A stretch of 64,000 bases of DNA, from the NCBI GenBank assembly GCA_035765535.1, contig DASTXE010000006.1, positions 742,587 to 806,586 on the forward strand, in the 5' to 3' direction. A program made the position numbers and the translations under genes. The DNA comes from Rickettsiales bacterium (GTDB lineage Bacteria > Pseudomonadota > Alphaproteobacteria > Rickettsiales > JABCZZ01). Each line of letters starts with the position of its first letter. Within the stretch, counting starts at the first letter, position 1. Positions 39,201 to 47,970 of the stretch are shown piece after piece. A model generated the notes under the pieces. The model saw only the letters and a list, made by a program, of their open reading frames with translations. It had not been told where the DNA came from and made no database searches.

Positions 39201-41024
39201 ATGAACAAATCCTCCATGCCAACCGGCTTTGTGTTCTTTATGGCGCTCCTTGCGCTCCTGCTTGTGACGGGCAGCGTAACCTACGAGACATGGCTGGAAC
39301 ATAAGGCCATGATCGTCCGCCAGATGGAGACGGAAGCCGCCCGCATCGACAGGGCGCTCATTATCGAAGTCGAACATTCCTCTCATATTCTTCTCGGCAT
39401 CGGCCAGGAAATGACGCATATGGACACGAGCAACCTCAACAGTATCGCTATCCTGCTGCGCTCGTTCGATACAACCGCCACCGTCCACCATGTTTTTTCG
39501 TGGATCGACGCAAAGGACAATAACGTCGTCAGCAGTAATAAAGGCGTTCACCCGGCAATTGATGTCTCGGACCGTGACTTTCTGAAGAAAAGCAAAGCCA
39601 ATCCCGGAAGAATCGAAATCGGCGATCCGATCCACGGCAGGGTTTCCGGCCTGTGGGCTTTGCCCGTCGGACTGGGCCTGACGGATGCCACCGGCCAGTA
39701 TACCGGCACCGTGCTCATCAGCATGGATATCCACACGATTACGGCGGATCTCCAGCGTGCGGTGAAAGACTCCGGTATTTACTTTGCCATTTACAGCCCC
39801 AATCTCCTTCCCCTTACCCACAGCATTTCAGAAGAAACGCCGATCAAATTCACCGACTATAATAATAAGCTGCAATCCCTGGACATGCAGAAACACCCTT
39901 CCGGGCTGGTCGCCTTCTCTTCCCCGTTCGATCCGCAATCGGCCTATGTTTATTATGAAAAATCCGCTACCTACCCTTACGTAATCGTACTGGGTTTCGA
40001 CCGTAATGCCGAAATGGAGATGCTGAATTCGCTGCTTGTGCCGAGGCTGCTGGAAATTCTGGCACTGAGCGCATTGATGCTGGGCGTCATGTGGCTTATA
40101 CGCTCGCGTATTGTCCAGCCTATCACGGAACTGGCCGTCATCACAAATGAGATCGCCCACGGCTCACCATTTCGCGACCCCGCAACCACCAGCGGCATAG
40201 GGGAAATGCAGGCCCTGACGCGCCAAATCCGCAAATTAAGCGACTACCTGCATGAAATCCGCATCATTCAGGAAGAACAGCGCACCAAGAATATCATGCT
40301 GAGGAACGGCAAGCTTGCTGCCGACCTGAGCAAGAAAATCAAAACCGATTTCATGGCCGCTATGAGTCATGATCTGCGTATTCCGCTTAATACGATCGTG
40401 GGCTTTGCCGAAATCATGAAGAACCAGAATTACGGCAAGTTCGACAGCGCGCAATACGCCCAATACGCTCAGGATATCTATGATGCCGCCCGGCAGATGC
40501 AATATCTGATCAACGATATCAAAAAACTCTCCAGCGCCGAGGCCGCCATGGCCCAGCTTCAGGAAAAGCCGATTGAGATCAAGATGATGCTCGGCAAGGC
40601 ACTGCGCCTGGTGGGCAAGGTCGTAGCCGAAAGAAGACTCGCCATTGAAATCAAAGTGCCGGACAACCTACCGACCATCCTGATGGATGAGCACCGTTTC
40701 GAACAGATTATCGTCAATATCGCGCTCAATATCGCAGGCAACAGCCCCCCAGGCAGCAACATCATTATCCGCGCCTATCACGAGAAGGATTACAATAATA
40801 ACGACAGTTTGTGCATCTCGTTCGACTCCATCCCCGGCGCCGTGAAATCGGAGACAGAACCCAGCAAGAGAAGCAAACCCAATGTGGGCCATCTGGGCAT
40901 TCCGCTGACGAAAGCGCTCGCCGCCATGCATGAAATACAGCTTGAGATCAAGAACAGCATCGGCAAGCCCGCTTCCATCACCCTGCGCTTCCCGAAGGAA
41001 CGCATCGTCGGCACTCCGGCATAA
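39201..41024 (+). CDS. Membrane sensor histidine kinase with degenerate ATP-binding motifs
   Basis: A 607-residue protein. N-terminal TM helix (about 8-27), a periplasmic dCache-like sensor (30-275), second TM (about 280-300), a HAMP-like linker, and a kinase core. The H box MSHDLRIPLNTIVGF places the phosphorylated His at residue 390. The catalytic domain is eroded: the N box is NIALNIAGNSPPG and the G1 motif reads FDSIPG where DxGxG is expected. G2-like GHLGIPLTKA is kept. It may be weakly active, a phosphatase, or depend on another kinase. No response regulator is adjacent. Confidence 0.82.
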   Translation: MNKSSMPTGFVFFMALLALLLVTGSVTYETWLEHKAMIVRQMETEAARIDRALIIEVEHSSHILLGIGQEMTHMDTSNLNSIAILLRSFDTTATVHHVFSWIDAKDNNVVSSNKGVHPAIDVSDRDFLKKSKANPGRIEIGDPIHGRVSGLWALPVGLGLTDATGQYTGTVLISMDIHTITADLQRAVKDSGIYFAIYSPNLLPLTHSISEETPIKFTDYNNKLQSLDMQKHPSGLVAFSSPFDPQSAYVYYEKSATYPYVIVLGFDRNAEMEMLNSLLVPRLLEILALSALMLGVMWLIRSRIVQPITELAVITNEIAHGSPFRDPATTSGIGEMQALTRQIRKLSDYLHEIRIIQEEQRTKNIMLRNGKLAADLSKKIKTDFMAAMSHDLRIPLNTIVGFAEIMKNQNYGKFDSAQYAQYAQDIYDAARQMQYLINDIKKLSSAEAAMAQLQEKPIEIKMMLGKALRLVGKVVAERRLAIEIKVPDNLPTILMDEHRFEQIIVNIALNIAGNSPPGSNIIIRAYHEKDYNNNDSLCISFDSIPGAVKSETEPSKRSKPNVGHLGIPLTKALAAMHEIQLEIKNSIGKPASITLRFPKERIVGTPA

Positions 41025-41068
41025 TTAAAGATTGCCAAACTCCAAAACTTCTATATAACCACGCACGC

Positions 41069-41110
41069 AAAAAAAAAACGCAGGGCCGTTCCTTGGGAAC
41101 GCCGCTGCGT
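41069..41110 (-). terminator. Rho-independent terminator
   Basis: On the minus strand ACGCAG...CTGCGT and GTTCC/GGAAC form a stem with two internal mismatches, followed by a run of about ten T (the A run at 41069-41078). It lies 30 bases after the stop of the small membrane-protein gene at 41140, so that gene is expressed. Confidence 0.85.
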
Positions 41111-41139
41111 GCAGTAGTCAACAACTTTAGGATGGTGTT

Positions 41140-41262
41140 TTAGCGGTATGCCCCCAGCTCCAGTATCTGGGAAGCACTAAATGCATTATGGGTACAAATC
41201 AATAAAACCCCCGTAAAAACGACGCTGAGAAACAGCGCTATACCAGCAAGTATCCGAGCCAA
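41140..41262 (-). CDS. Small single-pass membrane protein
   Basis: Start TTG 41262 is preceded at the ideal distance of six bases by AGGAG and encodes 40 residues: RILAGIALFLSVVFTGVLL is one membrane helix, followed by a short polar tail ending ILELGAYR. An upstream in-frame ATG (72 residues) lacks a Shine-Dalgarno. A strong terminator follows. No family is recognised. Confidence 0.5.
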   Translation of the reverse strand: MARILAGIALFLSVVFTGVLLICTHNAFSASQILELGAYR

Positions 41263-41476
41263 ATCTCTCTCCTGTTTTGTAAAATACATCATATTGCTAG
41301 TAGATAGTGTAGAAAAATAATTCATGCAATAAAAAAATGTGGAATAATACAAAACCACTTAATTATTATGTGAATAAGCGCAAATATTCTCTAAAAGCGG
41401 CCAGCACAGAAACAGGCAGTGATTTGCTAATAAGTCTTGAAAGCGGATGGATTTGCTGGCAAGAAGACTCTCGTGT

Positions 41477-41553
41477 GGGGCCGTAGCTCAGCTGGATAGA
41501 GCACCAGATTCCTAATCTGGGGGTCGAGGGTTCGAATCCCGCCGGTCCCACCA
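41477..41553 (+). tRNA. tRNA-Arg (CCT)
   Basis: A 77-base cloverleaf starts at GGGGCCG, pairing with CGGTCCC near the 3' end (one wobble). AGCTCAGCTGGATAGAGC is the D-arm, CCT the anticodon within CAGATTCCTAATCTG, GGTTCGAATCC the T-arm, and CCA is encoded. No other tRNA is adjacent. Confidence 0.97.
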
Positions 41554-41647
41554 TATTGTTATCCCCCAGCATTCATATTTCCTCATACTAGCGCCGCCAG
41601 ATCGAAAGCCTGGAAAAGCTAAGGGTTAACGCCGCTTTATGAGCCTA

Positions 41648-42163
41648 TTAATGCTCACGGCTTTCCATATGGCCAGTATTAGCATTAACGCGCGCCTTAA
41701 TGCGCTTGCCATCCGCCTCAAGCTTAATCTCATACACATATTGTTCGTCTTCGCGTTCAAATTCTGCAGAGATCGCCCTTGCATGCGTCGAATCCTCCGC
41801 TTTAGCAATGGCATCAGGCATAGAAATTTTGGCAGCTTTTAATGCCGCAATCTTTTTATCGGAAATAAAGAATGCTTTAATACGGTGTTTTATCTCATCG
41901 GTTTTAGCTTCAACAACCTTGCCTGTTTCAGCATCCACCTCCACTTCCGTTATCTGGTGATCGTGCACAATGTCGATTTCATAATTCTCTTCTCCGCGTT
42001 CCTGGTCTGCTTCCAGAACTTGCCCCGGAGTATGTGCAAGTGCGGCAAGCACGGCTGCATGTAAATCATTATGTACGATATGCGTGACATTCGGTAGAGC
42101 CATAGCCGATGCGGCAAATGCAAAACAGGATAGGGTTGCGGTAATAGCGGGATTATAACGCAT
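41648..42163 (-). CDS. PepSY domain-containing periplasmic protein
   Basis: A 171-residue protein with a signal peptide (ITATLSCFAFAASAMA, cleavage near residue 22) and two PepSY-like repeats: EENYEIDIVHDHQITEVEVDAETGKVV and EDEQYVYEIKLEADGKRIKARV with the typical strand-strand-N-T-G ending. PepSY modules inhibit proteases or bind surface factors; the target here is unknown. AAGGAGGT lies before the ATG. Many charged residues (E, K, H) suggest a soluble periplasmic protein. Confidence 0.85.
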   Translation of the reverse strand: MRYNPAITATLSCFAFAASAMALPNVTHIVHNDLHAAVLAALAHTPGQVLEADQERGEENYEIDIVHDHQITEVEVDAETGKVVEAKTDEIKHRIKAFFISDKKIAALKAAKISMPDAIAKAEDSTHARAISAEFEREDEQYVYEIKLEADGKRIKARVNANTGHMESREH

Positions 42164-42390
42164 GATAACCTCCTTTTTAATAATGGGAGCGTTTACTAAA
42201 GCACGAGATGCCGAGGAAAAACTTGACCATAATCAAGCAGTATCATCGTCATGCTAATAGACTGATAAGAATAGTAGATTTCACCACATGACTCATATTT
42301 GCGTGTGCTGTTGCGGTCGTCATACAACCTTAACTGTAATTATTCGTTCCAATATGTTACTATATTTCCTGTCCATTTTAATCTTGCAAG

Positions 42391-43284
42391 ATGACAACAG
42401 AAACAACAGTTCCCGTTAATTCATATCAAGAGGCTTCTGCTGAGAAGACCGCTGCTAAAACCTTGTTGCAGCGTTCCGAAGCGAAGCTTAAGGACATGTT
42501 CACCGGAGATAATCTGTTCGGCAGCGCTACGATTGCAGCCTATCTTTATCCGCAATGGAAAACTATCTCAGGTGGCAAAGCGCGCAGAGATATTGCGGGC
42601 CGTCCTGCGGCAGATAAATGGCGAATGGGGTCCAGCGCATTTGATGTATTCAGCAATGCTGGATTGTTCCTTTCCGACCGGGGAGCAGAAGCCCCTGAAG
42701 GTCATAATGTCGTTACACGAATCAAAAATACGCTTTTGCATCCGAATATATCTTCGGTTTATTTCTATCGCCTTACGCAAGTTCCCGTACAGGTGCTCTC
42801 CATAATCGCCAATGTACAAAAAGGCATGGAAGCGATGAAAGAAGGAGGCAGGAAATCGGAGCGCATTCGCCTTCTGTCAGCAGCCGTCACAGCTGTCGGC
42901 AGCTTCCTATATTTTACCGGCATGTTCGGTTCTCAAACGGAAAGGACATCCTCCAAAACAGAGCCTTCTTCCGACAATCGCAGCTTGAGCAACAAGACAG
43001 AAGAAGTGCTATATCCGGCAGATGTGGTAAAATCAGCTTTTCGCCGATACCCACGCCTTATAATGGCTGCTGTAACGGATGTGCTAGTGGATTTATCGTT
43101 ATTAACGGAAGCAGTCCTGGTTAATAGGGAATCTGCCGCCGGTCAGAAAAGAAGCAGTGGAGAGCTTGCAAAAGCCGCAGCAGCCAATATTGCCCTGGAT
43201 AGCAGTATTAATTACTATACCTGGGCGCAGATGGTAAAAGAATCACGCAATCCAGCAGAAAACATAAAGAGTCAGGTGAAATAG
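42391..43284 (+). CDS. Lineage-specific hypothetical protein A
   Basis: A 297-residue protein, of no family I recognise, with two or three short hydrophobic stretches but no classical signal peptide. It is a clear paralogue of the gene at 49665: both share an FGSA block, then (about 55 residues later) SxRGAExPxG, LxHPxxxSxxFxxxL, a helix and GR-rich turn, and TG. The tail is basic and Ser/Lys/Glu-rich. Homology to a toxin or effector is not seen. Together with 43578 and 54019 it may belong to a set of expanded, organism-specific proteins. Single gene; AT-rich upstream region. Confidence 0.65.
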   Translation: MTTETTVPVNSYQEASAEKTAAKTLLQRSEAKLKDMFTGDNLFGSATIAAYLYPQWKTISGGKARRDIAGRPAADKWRMGSSAFDVFSNAGLFLSDRGAEAPEGHNVVTRIKNTLLHPNISSVYFYRLTQVPVQVLSIIANVQKGMEAMKEGGRKSERIRLLSAAVTAVGSFLYFTGMFGSQTERTSSKTEPSSDNRSLSNKTEEVLYPADVVKSAFRRYPRLIMAAVTDVLVDLSLLTEAVLVNRESAAGQKRSSGELAKAAAANIALDSSINYYTWAQMVKESRNPAENIKSQVK

Positions 43285-43577
43285 CGCATTGGGAAGTACT
43301 TCTTCAATCCGGCTGCACCGCAGACATATATTCCGCATCCGTCATCTTCTCCAGTCAATCTACCATTTGCCCTCAGCACCTCCTGAACAGCGATACACCC
43401 ATGACGGTGACCGCTTCCACCTTATTCCAAACCCGACATAAAATGATATATCAATCGCTTCCCACTCAGAAACTCCCTGTATTGTAACACAATATTAACA
43501 ATTCTCCGCTACAATAACGGGAGAAAAAGGTTCATTATAAAATTCTGGGATAATGACTCGGGTCTTTTATCGCGCGT

Positions 43578-44810
43578 ATGGAACAGGTTACAGATAATAT
43601 CGACAAGGAGAGCGGGCAGGCAGGGGAAGATCATCACGCCGCCCACACCAAACCGTCGCTGAATAAATCGGCGCCGTTCTGGTCGACTATTATCCCGGTG
43701 CTGGTATCCAGGCAGCTTTTCCAAAGCATCAACAAGCTGGCCCAGCCTTTCGAGAAAGGGCTGGAAGAAGGAAAATATACAAGCAAGCCGGCCCGCTTCG
43801 CGGCGCAGAATGCTTATTCGCTGTTTTTCGGCGGACTGGTTACCGCGGTCAGCGGCTTTTATGCAAAACGCAATCTGGAAGCCATCAAGACGCTCTATGC
43901 GGATGCAGTCGGCGCGGAACTCGGCAAGCCCAAAGACAACGTTACGCTTGGCGATATCCTGTTTCGTTCCAAGAACGAAGTCGTCCGCCAGAGCGCCAAG
44001 GAGTTCTGGCGCACGGGACTCGCGCGCAGCGCCGTCATTTCCACCTTTTTCGCTCCCTGGCATTTGCTTACCAAGAGCGCGGAAAAGCCGCACAATATCC
44101 AGGCCAGCATCGGCGCCGGTGCCATGGGTTTATACGTGCTGCAGAACCGCTTCCGCGAGAACACTTCGCTGCTGGAAGCATTGCAGACGATGGTGGATAC
44201 GAAACTGCACCATAATAACAGCATGCCGTATGATATGATTACGGCCAACGACATCGGCAATATGCTGGTGATCCAGCACAAGACCAATAACCGCTCCTAT
44301 CACTCGCCCTCACTCACCGAGCCGACGGAAAAACAGGAGATGGCTGTTTCGCAGCGCCTGGCCGACTTGCTGAATGCCACCTATCATAATACGGATAATA
44401 TTCATTCCCATTTCACATTGGGAAACCTTATTTACCTGATGGGCATGGAAGCCAAGGGAACGGGCAAGACCTTCCTAGAGCAGCCCTATCCTGTCAATAT
44501 GGCATATATCAACCTTGCCGATAAACATAAAGCCAAGGATATTGAAGCCGTCGCCAGTGCAATCGCCTCGGGAACCAAGTGGCAGGATGCCTTCGCCCAA
44601 TACGGCATCACGGTGCCAGAACCGCAGGCAACACCTGCAGGAGCCGCTCCCGAACCCTCTGTGGAACAGGAACAGCATTTTACCCGTAAATTTGCCCCCG
44701 CCTCTGCACCCGCCACTTCCCATGCCGCCGGAATGGATGCAGGCGCATCATACACCCAGAAAGAACAGGCGCGGCAAAGTGCGGAACCCTCCCCCGCCGC
44801 CGCGCGATAG
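43578..44810 (+). CDS. Lineage-specific hypothetical protein B
   Basis: A 410-residue protein without recognised domain. The middle (about 55-290) is helical with moderately hydrophobic segments, such as NAYSLFFGGLVTAVSGFYA and RSAVISTFFAPWHLLT. The last 70 residues are low-complexity Pro/Ala/Gln-rich, ending in PSPAAAR. Its shape (short hydrophilic head, several hydrophobic helices, disordered tail) is like its neighbour at 42391, although sequence similarity is not obvious. Start by ATG 43578; lacks a strong Shine-Dalgarno. Confidence 0.55.
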   Translation: MEQVTDNIDKESGQAGEDHHAAHTKPSLNKSAPFWSTIIPVLVSRQLFQSINKLAQPFEKGLEEGKYTSKPARFAAQNAYSLFFGGLVTAVSGFYAKRNLEAIKTLYADAVGAELGKPKDNVTLGDILFRSKNEVVRQSAKEFWRTGLARSAVISTFFAPWHLLTKSAEKPHNIQASIGAGAMGLYVLQNRFRENTSLLEALQTMVDTKLHHNNSMPYDMITANDIGNMLVIQHKTNNRSYHSPSLTEPTEKQEMAVSQRLADLLNATYHNTDNIHSHFTLGNLIYLMGMEAKGTGKTFLEQPYPVNMAYINLADKHKAKDIEAVASAIASGTKWQDAFAQYGITVPEPQATPAGAAPEPSVEQEQHFTRKFAPASAPATSHAAGMDAGASYTQKEQARQSAEPSPAAAR

Positions 44811-44896
44811 AGCATAAAAATCCCGTAATAAAACACTCGCCCCATCCAAAATGGGATGATATAGTTAAAATATGTAAATGATTTGAGGTGATTTGT

Positions 44897-45232
44897 ATGT
44901 TGGCTTTGAAGGCGGCGATTGGCGCAGTGATCATGGTTCTCATTGCACTTTTGTCGAATTCGCGAAGCTACTATATTGCCGGATTGCTCCCCCTCTTCCC
45001 CACTTTTACACTGATCGCTCACTATAGCGTCGGCGTCCAGCGCTCGCATGGGGACCTCAAGCAGACAATCATTTTCAGCATGTGCGCCGTCGTGCCCTAC
45101 ATGGTGTATCTGATCTCTTCTTATTACCTGCTCGATAAAATGAGCCTGAAACTCGCTTTGACAAGCGCGGCATTGCTCTGGTGCCTGGCAGCAGCGGGCC
45201 TGCTGTTCATCTGGCCTTACATCAAAGGTTAG
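44897..45232 (+). CDS. GlpM family membrane protein
   Basis: A 111-residue protein with four hydrophobic segments, including LLSNSRSYYIAGLLPLFPTF, the GlpM hallmark. ATG 44897 is preceded by GAGGTG at a spacing of six bases, better than GTG 44888. GlpM is needed for normal alginate production in Pseudomonas, but its biochemical role is not known. The stop overlaps the convergent cytochrome b561 gene by 4 bases. Confidence 0.75.
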   Translation: MLALKAAIGAVIMVLIALLSNSRSYYIAGLLPLFPTFTLIAHYSVGVQRSHGDLKQTIIFSMCAVVPYMVYLISSYYLLDKMSLKLALTSAALLWCLAAAGLLFIWPYIKG

Positions 45233-45750
45233 GTCATCCGCTGTAAAAGATTCACCCGGTCTTTAATTCGATGTTTAGCAACCGCCAGCACATGCAGCGC
45301 AATAACACCGATAAGAATCAATCCCAGATTTTCATGCGTCTCTTGCATTAATTTGCTCAATCCCCGATCCACACCGACAAGCTTAGGCAGTTCAAGGCCG
45401 AACAGCTTAACCGGAAAACCAAACCAGGTGGACATCAGATAACCTGTTATAGGCATGGCTAACATGAAACCATAAAGCGCAAAATGACCGAGTTTAGCAA
45501 GCTGGCGTTCCAGCGGGGCAATCACTTCCGGCAGCGCGGGAGCACCAAATTTCAGACGCAGGCCGATACGGATAATACAGAGGATAAAAGCCGTAACACC
45601 AAAGGATTTATGAAGGCTCATAAGAGGATCATGCCATTCATGCCCTTTGGGCAAATCAGCTACTATAAGCCCAATAATCAAAAGGCTGATGACAAGCAAT
45701 GCCATCAGCCAGTGAGTAATACGTATGGATAGATGATATTTCTGCTCCAT
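45229..45750 (-). CDS. Cytochrome b561
   Basis: A 173-residue four-helix protein of the bacterial cytochrome b561 (YceJ/CybB) family. The first helix starts SIRITHWLMALLVISLLIIG, with H13 the first haem ligand; LHKSFG and HENLGLILIGVIALHVLA hold the others. Such proteins exchange electrons between quinol and periplasmic acceptors. It is unlinked to any obvious partner (a YceI-like gene is absent). Confidence 0.9.
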   Translation of the reverse strand: MEQKYHLSIRITHWLMALLVISLLIIGLIVADLPKGHEWHDPLMSLHKSFGVTAFILCIIRIGLRLKFGAPALPEVIAPLERQLAKLGHFALYGFMLAMPITGYLMSTWFGFPVKLFGLELPKLVGVDRGLSKLMQETHENLGLILIGVIALHVLAVAKHRIKDRVNLLQRMT

Positions 45751-45770
45751 AGCCTATCTGAATCCGTTTG

Positions 45771-46265
45771 TTATGCTGCGGTGGGCTCCTCAGCGGGAAC
45801 AGCTTCTTCTATCACATCGGACTCGTTGCGTACAACCAAAACTTTCAGCGGCACTTCAACTTCCGGATGCAGCACGATTTTTGCGCTATAAATACCGGTG
45901 TTCTTGATCGTTGCAGTCAGTACGAGCTGCTTGCGTTCCACAGCATGGCCGTCAGCCTGAACCGCTTCCGCAATGTCACGCACGGTTACGGAACCGTACA
46001 GCTTGCCGTCTTCGCTGGCCTGACGAACGATCTTAACCGACAGATCCTTCAGCTTTTCAGCTTTCTTTTCGGCTTCCTTACGGGTGGCGGCGTTTGCAGC
46101 TTCGATTTCAGCGCGCTTGGCTTCGAAGATTGCCTTGCTGTCTTTGGTGGCGCGCATAGCTTTCTTCTGCGGCAACAGGAAGTTACGGCCGTAACCGTCC
46201 TTTACCTTGACGACATCGCCTACGGTACCGAGGCGGCCGACGCGCTCCAACAAAATCACTTCCAT
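45771..46265 (-). CDS. rplI: 50S ribosomal protein L9
   Basis: A 164-residue L9: the N-terminal domain EVILLERVGRLGTVGDVVKV and the conserved DGYGRNFLLP, then the long helix (residues 41-75) rich in Ala/Lys/Glu, and the C-terminal RNA-binding domain (EDGKLYGSVT). The tail is extended by acidic and Ala residues. ATG 46265 preceded by AGGAGT is the start; a longer frame exists but is unlikely. Normally rplI follows rpsF and rpsR; here it is separate, with no ribosomal gene beside it. Confidence 0.97.
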   Translation of the reverse strand: MEVILLERVGRLGTVGDVVKVKDGYGRNFLLPQKKAMRATKDSKAIFEAKRAEIEAANAATRKEAEKKAEKLKDLSVKIVRQASEDGKLYGSVTVRDIAEAVQADGHAVERKQLVLTATIKNTGIYSAKIVLHPEVEVPLKVLVVRNESDVIEEAVPAEEPTAA

Positions 46266-46340
46266 GGTCAATACTCCTAGCCTGATTTTCAATATAAGGG
46301 CGCTTCATTAATACATTCAGCGCCCCTTGGCAAGCGTTTT

Positions 46341-47921
46341 TTACGCGGCCATAGCGGCAATCAGCGCTCCCAAAGCGTTAAAACGGTTGCTTCCCTGTTT
46401 TCTGCCGTCATAGATAATCCGGTCTTCATAGCCGGAAATCCACAGCGCATTGGGGTTACGCCGTGCGATAATGATATCGCTCTGCGTTTCCGCCGAATAG
46501 GGTGAACGGTGGATCTTAAAGATGATAAATCCGTCTTTAAGCGTCGCGCGGAGCGTTTCCGGCAGTGCAGCGGACATTTCATCGGGAATCCCGTCAACCA
46601 CGCTGACGATCTCCATTTTGCCCCATTCCGAAGACATGGCGAAGCGCGAACGGGCCGTATCCGAAACCCCTTTCTGGGATTCGGCATGGATGCGCCATGC
46701 TTCTTCAACCGGTACGGCAAACGCCTTATGACCTTCAATCTCACGGCACTGGAATATATATTTGGGCTTCACATTCTTGCGGCGCAATTCCTGATGCAGC
46801 AGATGCAGGGCCATGGCGTCATTATTGACCTTGTCAATCATCGGGCTCTGGTTTTCCAGGCTGACAAACGGCAGGGCCGTCAGACGCTTCACTGCTTCAT
46901 CGACAACGTTCAGCCACTTATAGCCGTTATTCTGGCGGATATAATTGCCTTTGATGTCACGTTCCAGGAACTCGTCCGGGTGGCTGAAATGCACGACGAT
47001 ATTCACATGCACGTTCGGATAATTATCGTGGAACATGCGCAGCGTATCGGCAAACGCGTCGTCAAAACGTTCGGGACGGAACGCAATTTCCTTAGTGCCG
47101 ATGCGCACGATCGAAACGTCCGCAGCCGCAGCAGCCGCCATATATTCATAGAGCTTGTGATTGGTCAGCACCATCGGGTCGCCACCGGAAAGCAGCACTT
47201 CATTGACCGGGTAAAAGATATGCTTGTCATTTTCGGCAATGTCATATTCGAAAGATGCGCGCTGTTTGAGCAGCGGATATTTTTCCATATCGAGGGCAGA
47301 AACATAGGTCGGACCATTATATTCCTGACCGGTACGCATTGCGATTTCCTTGAGCGCAGTGTTATATTCGCTGACATACGAACGCAGCTCTTCCGCTTTC
47401 ACAAGGCTCTTTCCGGTCGAACCGTTGAACAGGTCCAGACGATAGCAGTAACGGCAATGTGCCGAGCAGGCCAGAGCCGAATAAGCCAGTACGATCTCGT
47501 CATATTTATGCAGCAGTTTGCCGCTCAGCGCGCCGGCATAGCGGTTCTGGTTGGACGGGTCTTTCTCCCCTGTCATGTCGAAGCTTTCGCCCAGACGCGG
47601 CATTACGAGCGCGAGCAGCGCGTTGCTTGCAGGCATATCCGGCAGCACCTCTTTCCCAGTGGCTTCGTCATTCAGGCCGCCGCCCATCACCAGCGCCAGG
47701 TAATGCGGGTTGATGCCGAACACCATGCGCTTGTCCACACCGGCAGCTTTCATCTCTTCCACTTCCTGCTGTGAATAGATCTTCTGCAGCATGGCTTCGA
47801 CCTTCTTCATATCGAAGCGGCCGCGTGTAATCGGGAACTGTTCGAGATCGGTTGCCGGAATGGAGGCCTTCAGATCCTGGCCGGTAATGGTAGCGGTAAC
47901 AGTAGCAGTAGCGGTCGACAT
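46341..47921 (-). CDS. KamA family radical SAM amino acid 2,3-aminomutase
   Basis: A 526-residue protein with the radical-SAM cysteine motif CxxxCxxC in ALACSAHCRYCYRLD, and a candidate PLP lysine in SEWGKMEI. It is over 100 residues longer than clostridial lysine 2,3-aminomutase. In the clostridial enzyme, two Asp in GVND and YQCD bind the lysine side-chain amine; here the corresponding segments are KVNND and FQCRE, so one Asp seems retained and the other replaced by Arg. That argues for a substrate other than lysine, perhaps an acidic amino acid. It lies directly downstream of an aminotransferase gene, likely the same operon. Confidence 0.88.
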   Translation of the reverse strand: MSTATATVTATITGQDLKASIPATDLEQFPITRGRFDMKKVEAMLQKIYSQQEVEEMKAAGVDKRMVFGINPHYLALVMGGGLNDEATGKEVLPDMPASNALLALVMPRLGESFDMTGEKDPSNQNRYAGALSGKLLHKYDEIVLAYSALACSAHCRYCYRLDLFNGSTGKSLVKAEELRSYVSEYNTALKEIAMRTGQEYNGPTYVSALDMEKYPLLKQRASFEYDIAENDKHIFYPVNEVLLSGGDPMVLTNHKLYEYMAAAAAADVSIVRIGTKEIAFRPERFDDAFADTLRMFHDNYPNVHVNIVVHFSHPDEFLERDIKGNYIRQNNGYKWLNVVDEAVKRLTALPFVSLENQSPMIDKVNNDAMALHLLHQELRRKNVKPKYIFQCREIEGHKAFAVPVEEAWRIHAESQKGVSDTARSRFAMSSEWGKMEIVSVVDGIPDEMSAALPETLRATLKDGFIIFKIHRSPYSAETQSDIIIARRNPNALWISGYEDRIIYDGRKQGSNRFNALGALIAAMAA

Positions 47922-47970
47922 AACGAATCCTCTTCAAAGATAATCTTATAGGAAATAACGGTGGAAAGGC

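Noticed and set aside
46509..47774. Long open frame (421 codons) on the plus strand
   Set aside because: It lies entirely opposite the KamA-like gene, whose motifs are certain; His/Arg/Phe-rich composition is typical of an antisense shadow.
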